Notes: a model not told the origin generated them from the letters alone. Counted from the first letter of the stretch, positions 32,873-42,184 are shown. The stretch is DNA of 45,531 bases from CAZERD01 sp964515405 (GCA_964515405.1 CAZERD010000009.1:1-45531); one strand, 5' to 3'. Made by a program: numbers and translations.

Positions 32873-35574
32873 CTGAATACCTCCTCAAATATTTCTTTTA
32901 CAGATTTCATACGTGACAGCAAAGCATGTCTTACGTTAGATTTTCCTGTGAGATATTCAAGTATTTCTATGTCTTCTTCTGAAAGGTATGGTGAATCTGA
33001 GAAGATTCTGGTGCACGATAGTATTGATGTATAAAATTCATAAGCCTCTATAAGTAGTTGTTTTGTTTCGCTCTCAATAGTGTGGCAGTCACCAAGCACA
33101 TTGAGTAGTCCTATTGCACTTGTACCCAGACTGGTAACTCCGTGTTTAAAGGCGAGATACTGGGCTATAAATTCTATGTCCGTAATGCCCCCCGGAGAAC
33201 TCTTTATGCTGAGACTTTGAGCTTTGTTCTTTTCTATCTTTAACTTCATAGCTTTTATGTCTTTCTTGCTAAGTTCTTTATAGAGGGCTTCATTGAGGAG
33301 TTTCGAGACGTTTTTGGTTTCACCTGCGACAATTCTGCTCTTCTGGTAGGCTAGATACTCCCATGTTCTGGCGTGTAAACGGAAATAATTCCCCATATAG
33401 TTTACTGATACTATAAGCGGACCTTTGTCTCCAAAAGGCCTAAGTCTTAGGTCAAGCTCATACATTTTTTTTAGATTCGCCATGAATTTCCTCAGTCTAG
33501 ATAGATTCACTTTATATGGGTCTTCGGATAGAAATACCAAGTCAAGGTCGCTTCCTTTGAATATTTCTTTTATTCCGAGCTTGCCGAGAGCCAGAACTGT
33601 TAGACTTGTCAGGTTGTTTTCGGAGAGGCTGTCTTTTATGGCGTTCTCCGCAAAGGAACTCAGCGTCTCCATGTATCTTTTTTCGAAGCCTAATGCCAGG
33701 GTTCTAAGGATTATAGCGAACTCAAGCCTTATTTTTTCTGGTTTTGAAGTTTCTGAGTACGAAATCTCTTTGTCCATGAGGAAGAGTTCTTCCATAAGAA
33801 ACGGGTGTTCAGAGATTATGTTCCCGTATCCAACAGAGAGCAGTTTTATGAGGAGTTTCTCAAGCGCTGGAGAAGAATGGATTGAGGATAAGTATGATAG
33901 GGGGATTTTTGATAACCCTGAGATGGCGTTGGATAGCAAATTGTTATTTGGTGTTGCTGATACTATGCTGTTCATTAGAGATGTAAGTGTTGCTCTGTTT
34001 AGTTTTTCTGCGTTCCACTTTCTTGATATAGTTACTATGTTGTGTGCAATTTGGTTTGCGTTTTGTATGCCCTTCTCCTTCAAGTAGCCTTCAATGTCTT
34101 CTTCGAAGCCGAACACTGGCAGATTGCTTTTCCCTATGAACATGTCTCTGAATACGCTGTGCACGTAGTCTGTAACATCAATATACTCTTTGATGAAGTT
34201 CCTGCTTTTCATTATACATCCAAGCATGTCCAACTCTTCTTCGGTTGTAGGTAAAGTTTGGGTTTGCCTTTCATCCTTTAGCTGGAGCTTATGTTCCACA
34301 AGGCGCAAAAATAGGTAGGAAGTTTTCAGTTTATTTGCTGTTTTTGTGTCCATGAGGTTTAGTGTGGAGAGTTTGTTTATGAGTTCACATATACTGCCGT
34401 ACCTCAGGGTTTTATATTCTTTACCGTATATGAGTTGTAGGTAGTGTACGATAAACTCTACCTCCCTTATTCCACCTTCTCCCTTCTTTACATCTATCTT
34501 TTCTCTGGGGATGAGGTTTGTTCCTTCCATATGATGGGAGTGCTTTTTTATTCTGAACATCAGTGAGCGTATTTCATCGATATATGTTTCATCCACAGGG
34601 GGGGCATATATGAATCCATCAATCACGCTCCTGAATTCTCTGTATAGGTCTAGACTGCCTGCCGCCAGGCTTGCTCTAAGTAAAGCCATCTTTTCCCATG
34701 TTTGCCCGAAGGTGTTGTAGTAGTACTCATATTCCTCAATACTCATGGAGAGAGGATAGTATTTACCGCCGGGTCTCAATTCGGTGTCTACCCTAAACAC
34801 GTATCCTCCCTCTTTATCTGAGGATATTATAGATATTATTGATGAGGCGAGTTTGTTGTAAAAATCAGATTTTTGTGGGTCCTTGTGCACGAATAGGATA
34901 TCTATATCGGAGGAGAAGTTCAATTCTCCACTCCCGAGTTTGCCCATTCCTATTATGCATATATTTCTATCTGCTTTCCTGTAACGGTGGGATAATTTCT
35001 CGTACGCTATATCAATGGATACCTCAAGTATGGCTTTGGCAAGCTCAGAGAGTTCCTTCATTGTTTGTTCAAAGGGGCATGCTTTTATTATTTCTCTGGC
35101 TGCTATTCTTAGGTACTCCCGCTTTCTGAAGATTCTCAAAAGATACTCTTTTTTGTTGGTATCCTTCGTGATGGATAGAAAATTCCTGGCTTCTGCTATA
35201 TAGTTTTCTTTGCACTTGTTATGCCCAAGGGTACTTTCTTCTATGAGCCAAAAAAGGCTCTCGGGGTTGAGTATTAGGAATCTGGATAGGGTTGATGATT
35301 GTGAAAGTATGCCAAAGAGCACCTCACGTACGACCGGGAAGCACTTAAGTAACTCGAACACGGTGGATTTCATTGTTGAATTCGCAATGAACTGCTCAAA
35401 GTATGTAAATGCGGTGTCTCTATTGCATACGTTTTTTAAGCATGTGTAGAGTGAATCCATGGAGTCTGAAAGTTCTCTCAAGAGTCCATAAGTAGAAGTG
35501 ATAGTAAGGACTGTTCTGTAAGCTTTCTTTGTATCTTTAAATAGGGATAGGAAGTTCTTTAGTTCAACAGACAC
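32869..35574 (-). CDS. glnE: bifunctional glutamine synthetase adenylyltransferase/deadenylylase
   Basis: Adenylylates glutamine synthetase to inactivate it and removes the AMP to reactivate it, under control of PII-type signalling. The 901 residues are close to the usual 940-950 and contain both nucleotidyltransferase domains. The N-terminal domain has GMGKLGSGELNFSSDIDILF (about residue 210) and the C-terminal domain has ALGKLGIKEIFKGSDLDLVF (about 670). Both Asp pairs are intact. The start is a GTG at 35574, sharing a base with the secF stop. No glutamine synthetase, PII or GlnD gene is in the window. Confidence 0.94.
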   Translation of the reverse strand: MSVELKNFLSLFKDTKKAYRTVLTITSTYGLLRELSDSMDSLYTCLKNVCNRDTAFTYFEQFIANSTMKSTVFELLKCFPVVREVLFGILSQSSTLSRFLILNPESLFWLIEESTLGHNKCKENYIAEARNFLSITKDTNKKEYLLRIFRKREYLRIAAREIIKACPFEQTMKELSELAKAILEVSIDIAYEKLSHRYRKADRNICIIGMGKLGSGELNFSSDIDILFVHKDPQKSDFYNKLASSIISIISSDKEGGYVFRVDTELRPGGKYYPLSMSIEEYEYYYNTFGQTWEKMALLRASLAAGSLDLYREFRSVIDGFIYAPPVDETYIDEIRSLMFRIKKHSHHMEGTNLIPREKIDVKKGEGGIREVEFIVHYLQLIYGKEYKTLRYGSICELINKLSTLNLMDTKTANKLKTSYLFLRLVEHKLQLKDERQTQTLPTTEEELDMLGCIMKSRNFIKEYIDVTDYVHSVFRDMFIGKSNLPVFGFEEDIEGYLKEKGIQNANQIAHNIVTISRKWNAEKLNRATLTSLMNSIVSATPNNNLLSNAISGLSKIPLSYLSSIHSSPALEKLLIKLLSVGYGNIISEHPFLMEELFLMDKEISYSETSKPEKIRLEFAIILRTLALGFEKRYMETLSSFAENAIKDSLSENNLTSLTVLALGKLGIKEIFKGSDLDLVFLSEDPYKVNLSRLRKFMANLKKMYELDLRLRPFGDKGPLIVSVNYMGNYFRLHARTWEYLAYQKSRIVAGETKNVSKLLNEALYKELSKKDIKAMKLKIEKNKAQSLSIKSSPGGITDIEFIAQYLAFKHGVTSLGTSAIGLLNVLGDCHTIESETKQLLIEAYEFYTSILSCTRIFSDSPYLSEEDIEILEYLTGKSNVRHALLSRMKSVKEIFEEVFS

Positions 35575-36551
35575 TACCGCCTGACATTCTTGATATCAAA
35601 TTCAACCTGTTCTTTGAACCTCTCCACAGAGTCCTTTTCCTTTTTCTCTGGCATAAGTGGTCCTTTAAACATGAGGAGTACGGGTGATGCTATAAATATT
35701 GAGGAGTATGTGCCGGATATGGTACCAACGAGAAGTGCAAATGACATTCCTTTGAGTGTATGTCCGCCAAAGAGAAACAGTGCTAGAACTACAAATACGA
35801 CTGTCCCCGCGGTGAGTATTGTTCTTGACAATGTTTCACTTATACCGCGATTTATGGCTTCAATATTGTTTAATTTTCTGTTTGTACGCACTTTTTCTCT
35901 TATTCTATCAAATATGACAATTGTGTCGTTGACGGAATATCCTATTAGCGTCAGTATGGCGGCTATAACGTCAAGGTTGAATGTATATCCAAAGATGCAC
36001 AAGAATCCTACAGTCATTAATATATCGTGGAAAAGCGCCAGTAGGGCTCCAATACCGAATCTAAACTGAAATCTTATGGTTATGTATATAAGTATGGCTA
36101 TAAATGATAGGAATATTGCAAACAAGGCATCCTTTTGAAATTCTTTACCTATTGCAGGACCTATCATTTCCACCTTTAGTATCTTATATTCCCCTGAGAA
36201 CCTTTCGTTGAGATATTTTTTCAGTTGGTTCTCTATGGACTTCGTTGTTGATGATGTGGAGAGCTTTGTGTAAATGAGGAATTGCTTATTACCGGAACCG
36301 AATTCCTGTATGCTTGCATCTTTGAAGTAGGGAGCGTTTTTAATTACGGCCCTGAGAGCAGAGATCTTAATGGGTTTATTGAATGCTATGTGTATGGATG
36401 TTCCACCTTTAAACTCTATTCCTAACTTGGGTCCGCCGTTTGCTATCATAACCCCCATACCTATTAGTATCAGTATTATGGAGATTGCTATCGCATATTT
36501 GAATCTTTTTACGAAGTCTATGTAAATGTCTGGTTTTACTATTTCGATCAT
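35574..36551 (-). CDS. secF: protein translocase subunit SecF
   Basis: Inner-membrane RND-type partner of SecD that uses the proton (or sodium) gradient to help pull exported proteins into the periplasm. The 325 residues have a first membrane helix, the conserved periplasmic start GIEFKGGTSIHIAF, and a cluster of five helices from about 137 with GYSVNDTIVIFDRIRE, the family signature. It follows secD by 8 bases and overlaps the glnE start by one. Confidence 0.95.
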   Translation of the reverse strand: MIEIVKPDIYIDFVKRFKYAIAISIILILIGMGVMIANGGPKLGIEFKGGTSIHIAFNKPIKISALRAVIKNAPYFKDASIQEFGSGNKQFLIYTKLSTSSTTKSIENQLKKYLNERFSGEYKILKVEMIGPAIGKEFQKDALFAIFLSFIAILIYITIRFQFRFGIGALLALFHDILMTVGFLCIFGYTFNLDVIAAILTLIGYSVNDTIVIFDRIREKVRTNRKLNNIEAINRGISETLSRTILTAGTVVFVVLALFLFGGHTLKGMSFALLVGTISGTYSSIFIASPVLLMFKGPLMPEKKEKDSVERFKEQVEFDIKNVRR

Positions 36552-36559
36552 ACAGCCCC

Positions 36560-38134
36560 CTAAATGCTAAGCGTCTTTGGTTTAAACTTATAAAGTACGA
36601 TGTCATATATGGTTTTGGTCAGTGTTACGGCCGTGAACAGATTTGCTATTAATCCTATTGACATAGTGACGGCAAAACCTTTTACAGGTCCTGATCCGAA
36701 CTGGTAGAGTATTAGTGCTATGATGAGTGTTGTGATATTTGAGTCAAATATTGTTATCCACGCACGGGAATATCCGAGTTCTATGGCATCCGCCACGCTC
36801 CGTCCCAATCTTAATTCTTCTCTGACGCGTTCATATATAAGTACGTTGGCGTCTACAGCCATACCTATGCTCAATGCTATACCAGCAATTCCTGGTAGGG
36901 TAAGTGTGGCGCCGAACATAGCAAGCGCGCCGAATATTATTAGTACGTTAACTGCAAGGGCAAAGTCTGCCAGTATTCCAGCAAACTTGTAGTAGAAAGC
37001 CATAAACAGGACCACCATAATACTCCCGACTATCATAGCTGTGGTGCTTTGCTTTATTGACAGTTTACCGAGTGTCGGTCCTATCGTTACCTTTTCCAGT
37101 ATCTTCACAGGAACAGGAAGGGACCCGCTTCTGAGTACTATGGCGAGGTCATGTGCTTGTTTGAGTGTAAAGTTCCCTGTGATCACTCCTCTACCACCAT
37201 CTATACGTGTCTGAATAACAGGGGCTGAATATATCACATTGTCCAGAACAATCGCAAGTCTCTTCCCTATGTGGCTTCCAGTGAACTGTGCGAATATTTT
37301 TGCGCCCTTGCTGTTCAGTTCAAATGATACCTGTGGTTGACCAGCCTGGCCGAATGATACGTAAGCTTTCTTTATCATGCTTCCTGTTATGATAGGTTCT
37401 TTCTTGACCACCATTGGTATTTTTTCTACCTCACCGGTTGTGGGGTTGTGCACTATCTGGTACAGTATTTCATCATCCGGAGGTAAATTGCCAGCGAGTG
37501 CCTGATCCACGTTTACAGAGTCGTCCACCAAATGGAGGGTAAGACGTGCTGTTTGTCCTATTAGTCTTATTGCTCTGTTTTCGTTTTTTATTCCTGGTAA
37601 TTCCACAACTATTTTATTGAATCCTACCCTTGTTATGGTGGGTTCAACGACGCCAAACTGATCTATTCTATTTCTTATCACACCAACCGCCTGCTCTACT
37701 GCTTGCTCTTGAATACGGTTTATATACTTTTCCTTTAGGCGAATAATTATGTCGTGACTTGAGGATACAACATCGTAACTTGTTAGGTTTTGCTCAATAA
37801 GGTTTACGGTTCTACTCGTATCGTTTTTATCAACTAGCTTTATGATTATCTCGCTGCCTTTGGGTAGGATCTCGTCATAGGCTATCTTAGCATTAAGCAA
37901 TTCTTCCTTGAGGTTGTTTGCAGCCATTGCTACAACGCTATTTACAGCTTTGTCTGTTTCTGCAGCTAGCACTAGATAAACCCCTCCTTTAAGGTCAAGC
38001 CCTAGGTGAACCCTGTTTTTGGGGAAAAACGAAGGGAGTTTATTGCTACTAACGAACGATGGGATGGAGAACAAGGTAAATATGATGATCACAGCCAAGA
38101 TGAGTCCCAATTTCATCCAAGTTGAACTTTTCAT
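36560..38134 (-). CDS. secD: protein translocase subunit SecD
   Basis: Works with SecF and YajC alongside SecYEG in late protein export. The 524 residues carry the N-terminal helix, the signature HLGLDLKGGVYLVLA, the periplasmic P1 domain containing VGVIRNRIDQFGVVEPTI, LARRSGSLP-like VLRSGSLPVPV, and a C-terminal membrane block with the SIGMAVDANVLIYERVREE motif. The ATG at 38134 lies 14 bases after yajC. The organisation yajC-secD-secF is the common bacterial one. Confidence 0.95.
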   Translation of the reverse strand: MKSSTWMKLGLILAVIIIFTLFSIPSFVSSNKLPSFFPKNRVHLGLDLKGGVYLVLAAETDKAVNSVVAMAANNLKEELLNAKIAYDEILPKGSEIIIKLVDKNDTSRTVNLIEQNLTSYDVVSSSHDIIIRLKEKYINRIQEQAVEQAVGVIRNRIDQFGVVEPTITRVGFNKIVVELPGIKNENRAIRLIGQTARLTLHLVDDSVNVDQALAGNLPPDDEILYQIVHNPTTGEVEKIPMVVKKEPIITGSMIKKAYVSFGQAGQPQVSFELNSKGAKIFAQFTGSHIGKRLAIVLDNVIYSAPVIQTRIDGGRGVITGNFTLKQAHDLAIVLRSGSLPVPVKILEKVTIGPTLGKLSIKQSTTAMIVGSIMVVLFMAFYYKFAGILADFALAVNVLIIFGALAMFGATLTLPGIAGIALSIGMAVDANVLIYERVREELRLGRSVADAIELGYSRAWITIFDSNITTLIIALILYQFGSGPVKGFAVTMSIGLIANLFTAVTLTKTIYDIVLYKFKPKTLSI

Positions 38135-38148
38135 CGGTGCTTATCCCT

Positions 38149-38454
38149 TCAGCTGGCCGGAGCCATTATGTTCTCTTTTACTATTTTTATGTGAACGTTT
38201 TCAGCTATTTCCAATATTACATCCCTTTCATTAACCTTTATCACTGTTCCATATATCCCACTGGATGTAATGACTTTGTCTCCTTTTTTCAGGCTACTTA
38301 TGAACTCTTTGTGTTTTTTTCTCTGCTTTTGCTGGGGCATGATCAGGAAGATGTAGAATACCACGATGATAAGTATAAGTGGTAGGAATTCACCCAACAG
38401 ATTGGGTGACTGAGCTGTCCCTGCTGCGTAAGCGCTTGGAATTATTCCTAACAT
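38149..38454 (-). CDS. yajC: preprotein translocase accessory subunit YajC
   Basis: A 101-residue single-pass inner-membrane protein that associates with SecDF and the YidC/SecYEG holo-translocon. The membrane helix lies at about 22-39 (LPLILIIVVFYIFLIMP), followed by the highly conserved PQQKQRKKHKEFISSLKKGD and SSGIYGTVIKV. The N terminus up to about residue 11 (AYAA) has a mild signal-like look common in the family. It directly precedes secD, as usual. Confidence 0.94.
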   Translation of the reverse strand: MLGIIPSAYAAGTAQSPNLLGEFLPLILIIVVFYIFLIMPQQKQRKKHKEFISSLKKGDKVITSSGIYGTVIKVNERDVILEIAENVHIKIVKENIMAPAS

Positions 38455-38463
38455 TAGACCTCC

Positions 38464-38676
38464 TTAATGCCTTGAGAAAAGGTACAAAATAATTGAAAAG
38501 ATTATACTCAAAATGATGCTCGTTACAAGGGGAAAATAAAATGTAAAGTTTCCTTTCCTCACAATGATATCCCCAGGGAGCCTTCCCAAGGGAAATTTAG
38601 GAAAATACACGAATAGCACACCAAAAATAATAAGCATGATCCCTATGATTATCATCATTTTGCCTATGCCGTTCAT
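38464..38676 (-). CDS. DUF2905 small membrane protein
   Basis: A 70-residue protein with two hydrophobic helices (about 5-25 and 46-67) flanking the family motif FPLGRLPGDIIVRKGNFTFY. Function is unknown, although the family is widespread in bacteria. It starts with an ATG that shares one base with the ispF stop and ends 9 bases before yajC. It is thus part of the same transcript as the isoprenoid and Sec genes. Confidence 0.9.
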   Translation of the reverse strand: MNGIGKMMIIIGIMLIIFGVLFVYFPKFPLGRLPGDIIVRKGNFTFYFPLVTSIILSIIFSIILYLFSRH

Positions 38677-39155
38677 TATGGAACCTCCACCAGTGCTACA
38701 GCATAAGCGGCTATACCTTTCATTTCACCCTCAAACCCCAATCCTTCCGTTGTCTTGGCTTTAATATTAACAGTTGAAGGATCTATTTTCAAGGCAGTGG
38801 CTATAATTTCTCTCATTTTATTCTTGTATGGTAGTATTTTTGGCTGTTCTGCCACTATTGTTGCATCTATATTGTGTATTCTTGTACCCATTCTTGAGGT
38901 TGCTTCCCTTACCCTTTCAAGCAGTAGTATGCTTGATATGTCCTCGTAGTGTTTATCGGAGTCAGGAAACATTTCTCCGATGTCTCCCAGCCCACAGGCT
39001 CCCAATATAGCATCTATTATGGCATGCACCAGGCAATCCCCATCAGAGTGCCCCAGAAGGCCGAGCCTATAAGGTATGTGCACCCCCCCTAAGACAAGTT
39101 TTCGGTTCTTAGTAAGCCTATGGACGTCATATCCTATTCCGACTCTAATAGGCAT
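38676..39155 (-). CDS. ispF: 2-C-methyl-D-erythritol 2,4-cyclodiphosphate synthase
   Basis: Cyclises the CDP-methylerythritol phosphate intermediate, releasing CMP, in the non-mevalonate isoprenoid pathway. The 159 residues are full length. Metal-site motif GIGYDVHRL, LGHSDGDCLVHAI with the His, DIGEMFPDSD and the C-terminal AKTTEGLGFEGEMKGIA are all present. The ATG lies 22 bases inside the end of ispD, so the two genes overlap and are probably co-translated. Both enzymes act in the same pathway, two steps apart. Confidence 0.96.
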   Translation of the reverse strand: MPIRVGIGYDVHRLTKNRKLVLGGVHIPYRLGLLGHSDGDCLVHAIIDAILGACGLGDIGEMFPDSDKHYEDISSILLLERVREATSRMGTRIHNIDATIVAEQPKILPYKNKMREIIATALKIDPSTVNIKAKTTEGLGFEGEMKGIAAYAVALVEVP

Positions 39156-39775
39156 TTTACTATTTTTAAATCCTCTCTAGTGGTTATTTTTATGTTTCTG
39201 TGTTCTCCTTCTACCACATGGACTGGGCCAATGAACTTCTCCCATATGGATGATTCATCGGTGTATTCTTCGTTAGTTGAGAGCGCCATTTCGTAAGCTT
39301 TTATAAGTGTGCTTTTTTTAAAGGCCTGGGGAGTCTGTGCAGCATAGATACCGCGTCTGTCCACAGTGTGTACGGACATGTTTTTCTCTACTATTTTTAG
39401 CGTGTCTTTAATGGGAACAGCATATATAGAGGCCTTATATTGTTCGGATAGGGAGAGGATTTTTTTGAGTTTATCTGAGGTTATAAGTGGTCTTACAGCA
39501 TCGTGTATAATTACATATTCTCCTCTTGCTTCCCTCAGTCCGTTAAAAACAGAATCCATTCTTCTTTTCCCACCCTCAACAACTGTAACTCCGTATCTAC
39601 GCTTTACAAACGGGGCGTCTTCTATTGAGGTTACGATTATAATTTCATCAACACAACTTCTGAATGCGAAGACACTGTAGTCCAGTACAATACCGCTTCC
39701 CAGCTTTTCAAACTGTTTTTTACCTCCAAACCTTTTACCTTTGCCTGCGGCTACTATTATGCCTGAGCTTTTCAT
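39134..39775 (-). CDS. ispD: 2-C-methyl-D-erythritol 4-phosphate cytidylyltransferase
   Basis: Couples CTP and methylerythritol phosphate in the non-mevalonate isoprenoid pathway. The 213 residues begin SGIIVAAGKGKRFGGKKQFE, the CTP-binding signature with its Gly-rich turn and Lys. VIIHDAVRPL, AAQTPQAFKK and EYTDESSIWE follow as conserved motifs. It overlaps the xer stop by 4 bases and ispF by 22. Confidence 0.95.
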   Translation of the reverse strand: MKSSGIIVAAGKGKRFGGKKQFEKLGSGIVLDYSVFAFRSCVDEIIIVTSIEDAPFVKRRYGVTVVEGGKRRMDSVFNGLREARGEYVIIHDAVRPLITSDKLKKILSLSEQYKASIYAVPIKDTLKIVEKNMSVHTVDRRGIYAAQTPQAFKKSTLIKAYEMALSTNEEYTDESSIWEKFIGPVHVVEGEHRNIKITTREDLKIVKCLLESE

Positions 39776-40614
39776 TCAAACGTATCCTTATCCCTGAACT
39801 CTTTTTCCAACAAGGAATCTGTTATTTCCGTGTATATTTGGGTTGTGAGTATGCTCTCATGTCCCAACATCTCTTTCAAGCTTCTGAGATCAGCACCGTT
39901 TTCTAGCAAATGCACAGCGAACATATGTCTGAGGGAGTGTGGATGTAAATACAGGCCCTCTGATAGCGCTTTCTTCCTGATTAGTTTCCACATTCCTTGT
40001 CTTGTGAATTTTTTCCCGTCCTTGTTGACGAAGAGGAAGTCATGCCTTCCAGCAGCAGGATGCTTTTTCCTTTCCCTGTTTATGTACTCCTTCGTCCTGT
40101 TCAGTACGCCCAGAGCTATCGGAACCATTCTCTCTTTCCTTCCTTTACCTTTTATCCTTAGGAATCCTGCTTCAAAAAATATATCCGATATTCTGAGATT
40201 GATGAGCTCGGATACCCTTAAACCTGTTGCATATAGAAACATGAGTATAAGTCCATCCCTATCGTTGGAAAAGAGCTTTTTTAATCTTTCAAAGCTTATG
40301 TATTCTGGTATGTTCCTTCTGCTTTTCAGGTTTTTCACACTGATTGTTCCCAAGGATGGGTCGTATTTGTGGTGTATATATTTAACGAATCCCCTTATGC
40401 TTGATAATTTCCTGTTTACTGTGGAGACCTTGTATTTGCTCCTGAGGTTTTGAACATATTCGTTGATGAGTTTTGCCTCTGGTTCCCTTCCGGAGAGGTA
40501 GGAAACAAAGTTTCTTAGATCATTACTGTAACTATCTATTGTGTTTCTGGATAGCCCTTTGTTTAGTTCCAAGTAGTTCAAGAACTCCTGGAGTAGTTTT
40601 GGGAGACTATACAT
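39772..40614 (-). CDS. XerC/XerD-type tyrosine recombinase
   Basis: A 280-residue tyrosine recombinase. It has an N-terminal SAM-like core-binding domain (FLNYLELNKGLSRNTIDSYS) and a catalytic domain with the R-K-H-R-H-Y set: Arg in ATGLRVSELINLR, HSLRHMFAVHLLENG, LGHES and the nucleophile Tyr in TTQIYTEI. Size and motifs fit the housekeeping XerC/XerD enzymes that resolve chromosome dimers at dif. An integrase of a mobile element is less likely, as no such element is seen. Start: ATG at 40614 places the gene after lemA; the ATG at 40635 would overlap lemA by 17 bases. Neither has a strong Shine-Dalgarno. Confidence 0.88.
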   Translation of the reverse strand: MYSLPKLLQEFLNYLELNKGLSRNTIDSYSNDLRNFVSYLSGREPEAKLINEYVQNLRSKYKVSTVNRKLSSIRGFVKYIHHKYDPSLGTISVKNLKSRRNIPEYISFERLKKLFSNDRDGLILMFLYATGLRVSELINLRISDIFFEAGFLRIKGKGRKERMVPIALGVLNRTKEYINRERKKHPAAGRHDFLFVNKDGKKFTRQGMWKLIRKKALSEGLYLHPHSLRHMFAVHLLENGADLRSLKEMLGHESILTTQIYTEITDSLLEKEFRDKDTFE

Positions 40615-40618
40615 GTAA

Positions 40619-41245
40619 TTAGGTTTGTTGCACATTGATAAGAGGGGGGGTACTTCTTTTTTTCTTTGGCTTTGTTTTTGGCTTGTTTTTTTCCTTTACC
40701 GGTGGTATAGAGAGCCTTTCTACCTCAAAATAAGGCATCTTTCTAAGGCCCATTTTTGATGCTATAAGGTTGTACGGGAATGAGGTTATAGTTTTGTTGT
40801 AGAGTTGAGCGGCCGAGTTGTACGAATTTGCCTCCTGGATCAGTTCGTTATCAATATTTGCGATTTCTCCCATGAGTTGTTCTACTTTTTCGTCACCCTT
40901 CAGTTCTGGTACTGTTCCTATGTTTACAAAGAGCCTAGCAGTATTTTTGTTCAGCTCTTTGTCCAGTTCAACTTCCCTTGGTTTTGCATTTGATTGCATT
41001 AGGCTTGATGTTATGTTGCTCAGTTTTTCAAGCATTCTAGAATCTATATTGTCATTTGATTCTACAAGTTTGACCAGAGACTGAACCGTCTCTGCTTTAC
41101 TTTTTAGGATTCTCTCTACGCTGTTCCACTTCAAATCGACCTGAGAATGAAGGGATTGTAATTTATTGTATCCACTGTAGTAGAACAGCCCAAGGAATAT
41201 TATTACGAACAAAACGAAAAAAAAGACTCCCAATACACTTTTCAT
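40619..41245 (-). CDS. lemA: LemA family membrane protein
   Basis: A 208-residue LemA-family protein. A single N-terminal membrane helix (about 3-23) is followed by the family-typical helical segment YNKLQSLHSQVDLKWNSVERIL. Later helices include ELNKNTARLFVNIGTVPELKG-like and ANSYNSAAQLYN, then a Lys/Pro-rich tail after residue 180. Function is poorly understood; relatives are linked to envelope stress or two-component signalling. The ATG at 41245 with AGGTG 5 bases upstream is preferred over the GTG at 41260. A tract of seven G near 40644-40650 lies in the last codons. Confidence 0.87.
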   Translation of the reverse strand: MKSVLGVFFFVLFVIIFLGLFYYSGYNKLQSLHSQVDLKWNSVERILKSKAETVQSLVKLVESNDNIDSRMLEKLSNITSSLMQSNAKPREVELDKELNKNTARLFVNIGTVPELKGDEKVEQLMGEIANIDNELIQEANSYNSAAQLYNKTITSFPYNLIASKMGLRKMPYFEVERLSIPPVKEKNKPKTKPKKKRSTPPLINVQQT

Positions 41246-41253
41246 TGTATCAC

Positions 41254-41541
41254 CTACCACTTTCCACCTAAGTATTTTTTGGCGTTACCGCTGAACATTC
41301 CGTATCCGCCACCTAGGCTGCCCCCAAAACAGCTCCCCAGGTTGTTGTCCCAGTCAGTTATATAAATACCATTAAACCTCTTTAATGCAAGTGGGATAAG
41401 ATAAGGTATAAAAATAACTATTAGGGCTATGAGGAGTATAATATTCGTGGCGTAAAAACTTGCTGTTCTACCGTTTGTCGAGGCGTAAACAGACGTTTCT
41501 GTTAGAAACTTAATGAATGAATCTATCAATATTCGAAGCAA
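41254..41541 (-). CDS. small membrane protein with Gly-rich tail, next to lemA
   Basis: A 95-residue protein I do not recognise. It has one strong membrane helix (about 30-52, TNIILLIALIVIFIPYLIP) and a glycine-rich C-terminal tail (CFGGSLGGGYGMFSGNA) ending in Trp. This tail resembles the C-terminal end of TPM-domain proteins, frequent LemA neighbours, but the TPM domain itself is absent. The start is a TTG at 41541 inside the end of the upstream gene (32-base overlap), with GAGGT about 8 bases upstream. It may be a real miniature partner of LemA or a truncated relic. It ends 8 bases before lemA. Confidence 0.6.
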   Translation of the reverse strand: MLRILIDSFIKFLTETSVYASTNGRTASFYATNIILLIALIVIFIPYLIPLALKRFNGIYITDWDNNLGSCFGGSLGGGYGMFSGNAKKYLGGKW

Positions 41542-42184
41542 TTTCTTCTACCTCGTTTAAGTAGATTTTGAATGTTTTGAACAGTCTATCAAAGCCCATT
41601 GAAGGAGAATCCCTGAGTGCTTTGAATCCTTTCAATGCTACGTTGAATTCCTTCTCAAACTCTTCTATCAATGAGGCATCGTTTATAAGCTTGCCTCTGA
41701 GTCTCATTATATTCCTGATTATAAGGAGGAAGCTATATAGAGATCTGTATGCTACATCTTCTATTACCTTTTTGTCAATGGGAAGGTCAACAAAGGCCCC
41801 TTTGAGGGCCATGTTTTTGCTATGTATCTCATAGATAATCTGCCGTCTCAGGGATTCACTGCTGACCTCTATTCCCTTGAATGGATTTATCCCGTGTAGT
41901 ATATGGGAATTCTCCTTTAGCTCCAGTAGCTCCATGCAGAATATTTCTGATGTTTCCTTGAAGAAACTCTCCCTTACAACCATAGGGTTTGTATAGTTCT
42001 TTTTTATTTTATTGTAAGCTTCCTTTACTAACAGCATGTCGTGTATATTCACCCTGTCCAGCACTACAAAGATGCCATTCTTGTTTAAAAATGAAGTAAC
42101 GCCCAGTGTGTGGAGTCCTATGCTTACCAGCCTCTGCGAGAAATGCTCACTCAGAACTCTGACGAACCACTTTATATCTCTCAT
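41510..42184 (-). CDS. uncharacterised nucleotidyltransferase-like protein
   Basis: A 224-residue soluble protein. It resembles an uncharacterised nucleotidyltransferase-like group I associate with thermophilic bacteria. An N-terminal alpha/beta part contains GIFVVLDRVNIHD. A central segment reads CMELLELKENSHILHGINPF, similar to the [FY]-x-[IM]-E-[LF]-L-[DE]-[LMI]-K-E-x-H pattern of that group. A helical second half starts near LRRQIIYEI (about 112). A convincing metal-binding GSxxxDxD motif is not visible, so activity is uncertain. The ATG at 42184 has AGAGG upstream and overlaps the tgt 3' end by 38 bases. It lies directly before the Gly-rich protein and lemA. Confidence 0.75.
   Translation of the reverse strand: MRDIKWFVRVLSEHFSQRLVSIGLHTLGVTSFLNKNGIFVVLDRVNIHDMLLVKEAYNKIKKNYTNPMVVRESFFKETSEIFCMELLELKENSHILHGINPFKGIEVSSESLRRQIIYEIHSKNMALKGAFVDLPIDKKVIEDVAYRSLYSFLLIIRNIMRLRGKLINDASLIEEFEKEFNVALKGFKALRDSPSMGFDRLFKTFKIYLNEVEEIASNIDRFIH

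Noticed and set aside
39772..40614. Tyrosine recombinase as integrase of a mobile element
   Set aside because: It sits in a housekeeping operon with no repeats, att sites or phage genes and has XerC/D size and motifs.
40644..40650. Run of seven G near the end of lemA as a phase-variation tract
   Set aside because: It lies in the last codons, where slippage would change only the tail; too short and poorly placed to claim a switch.
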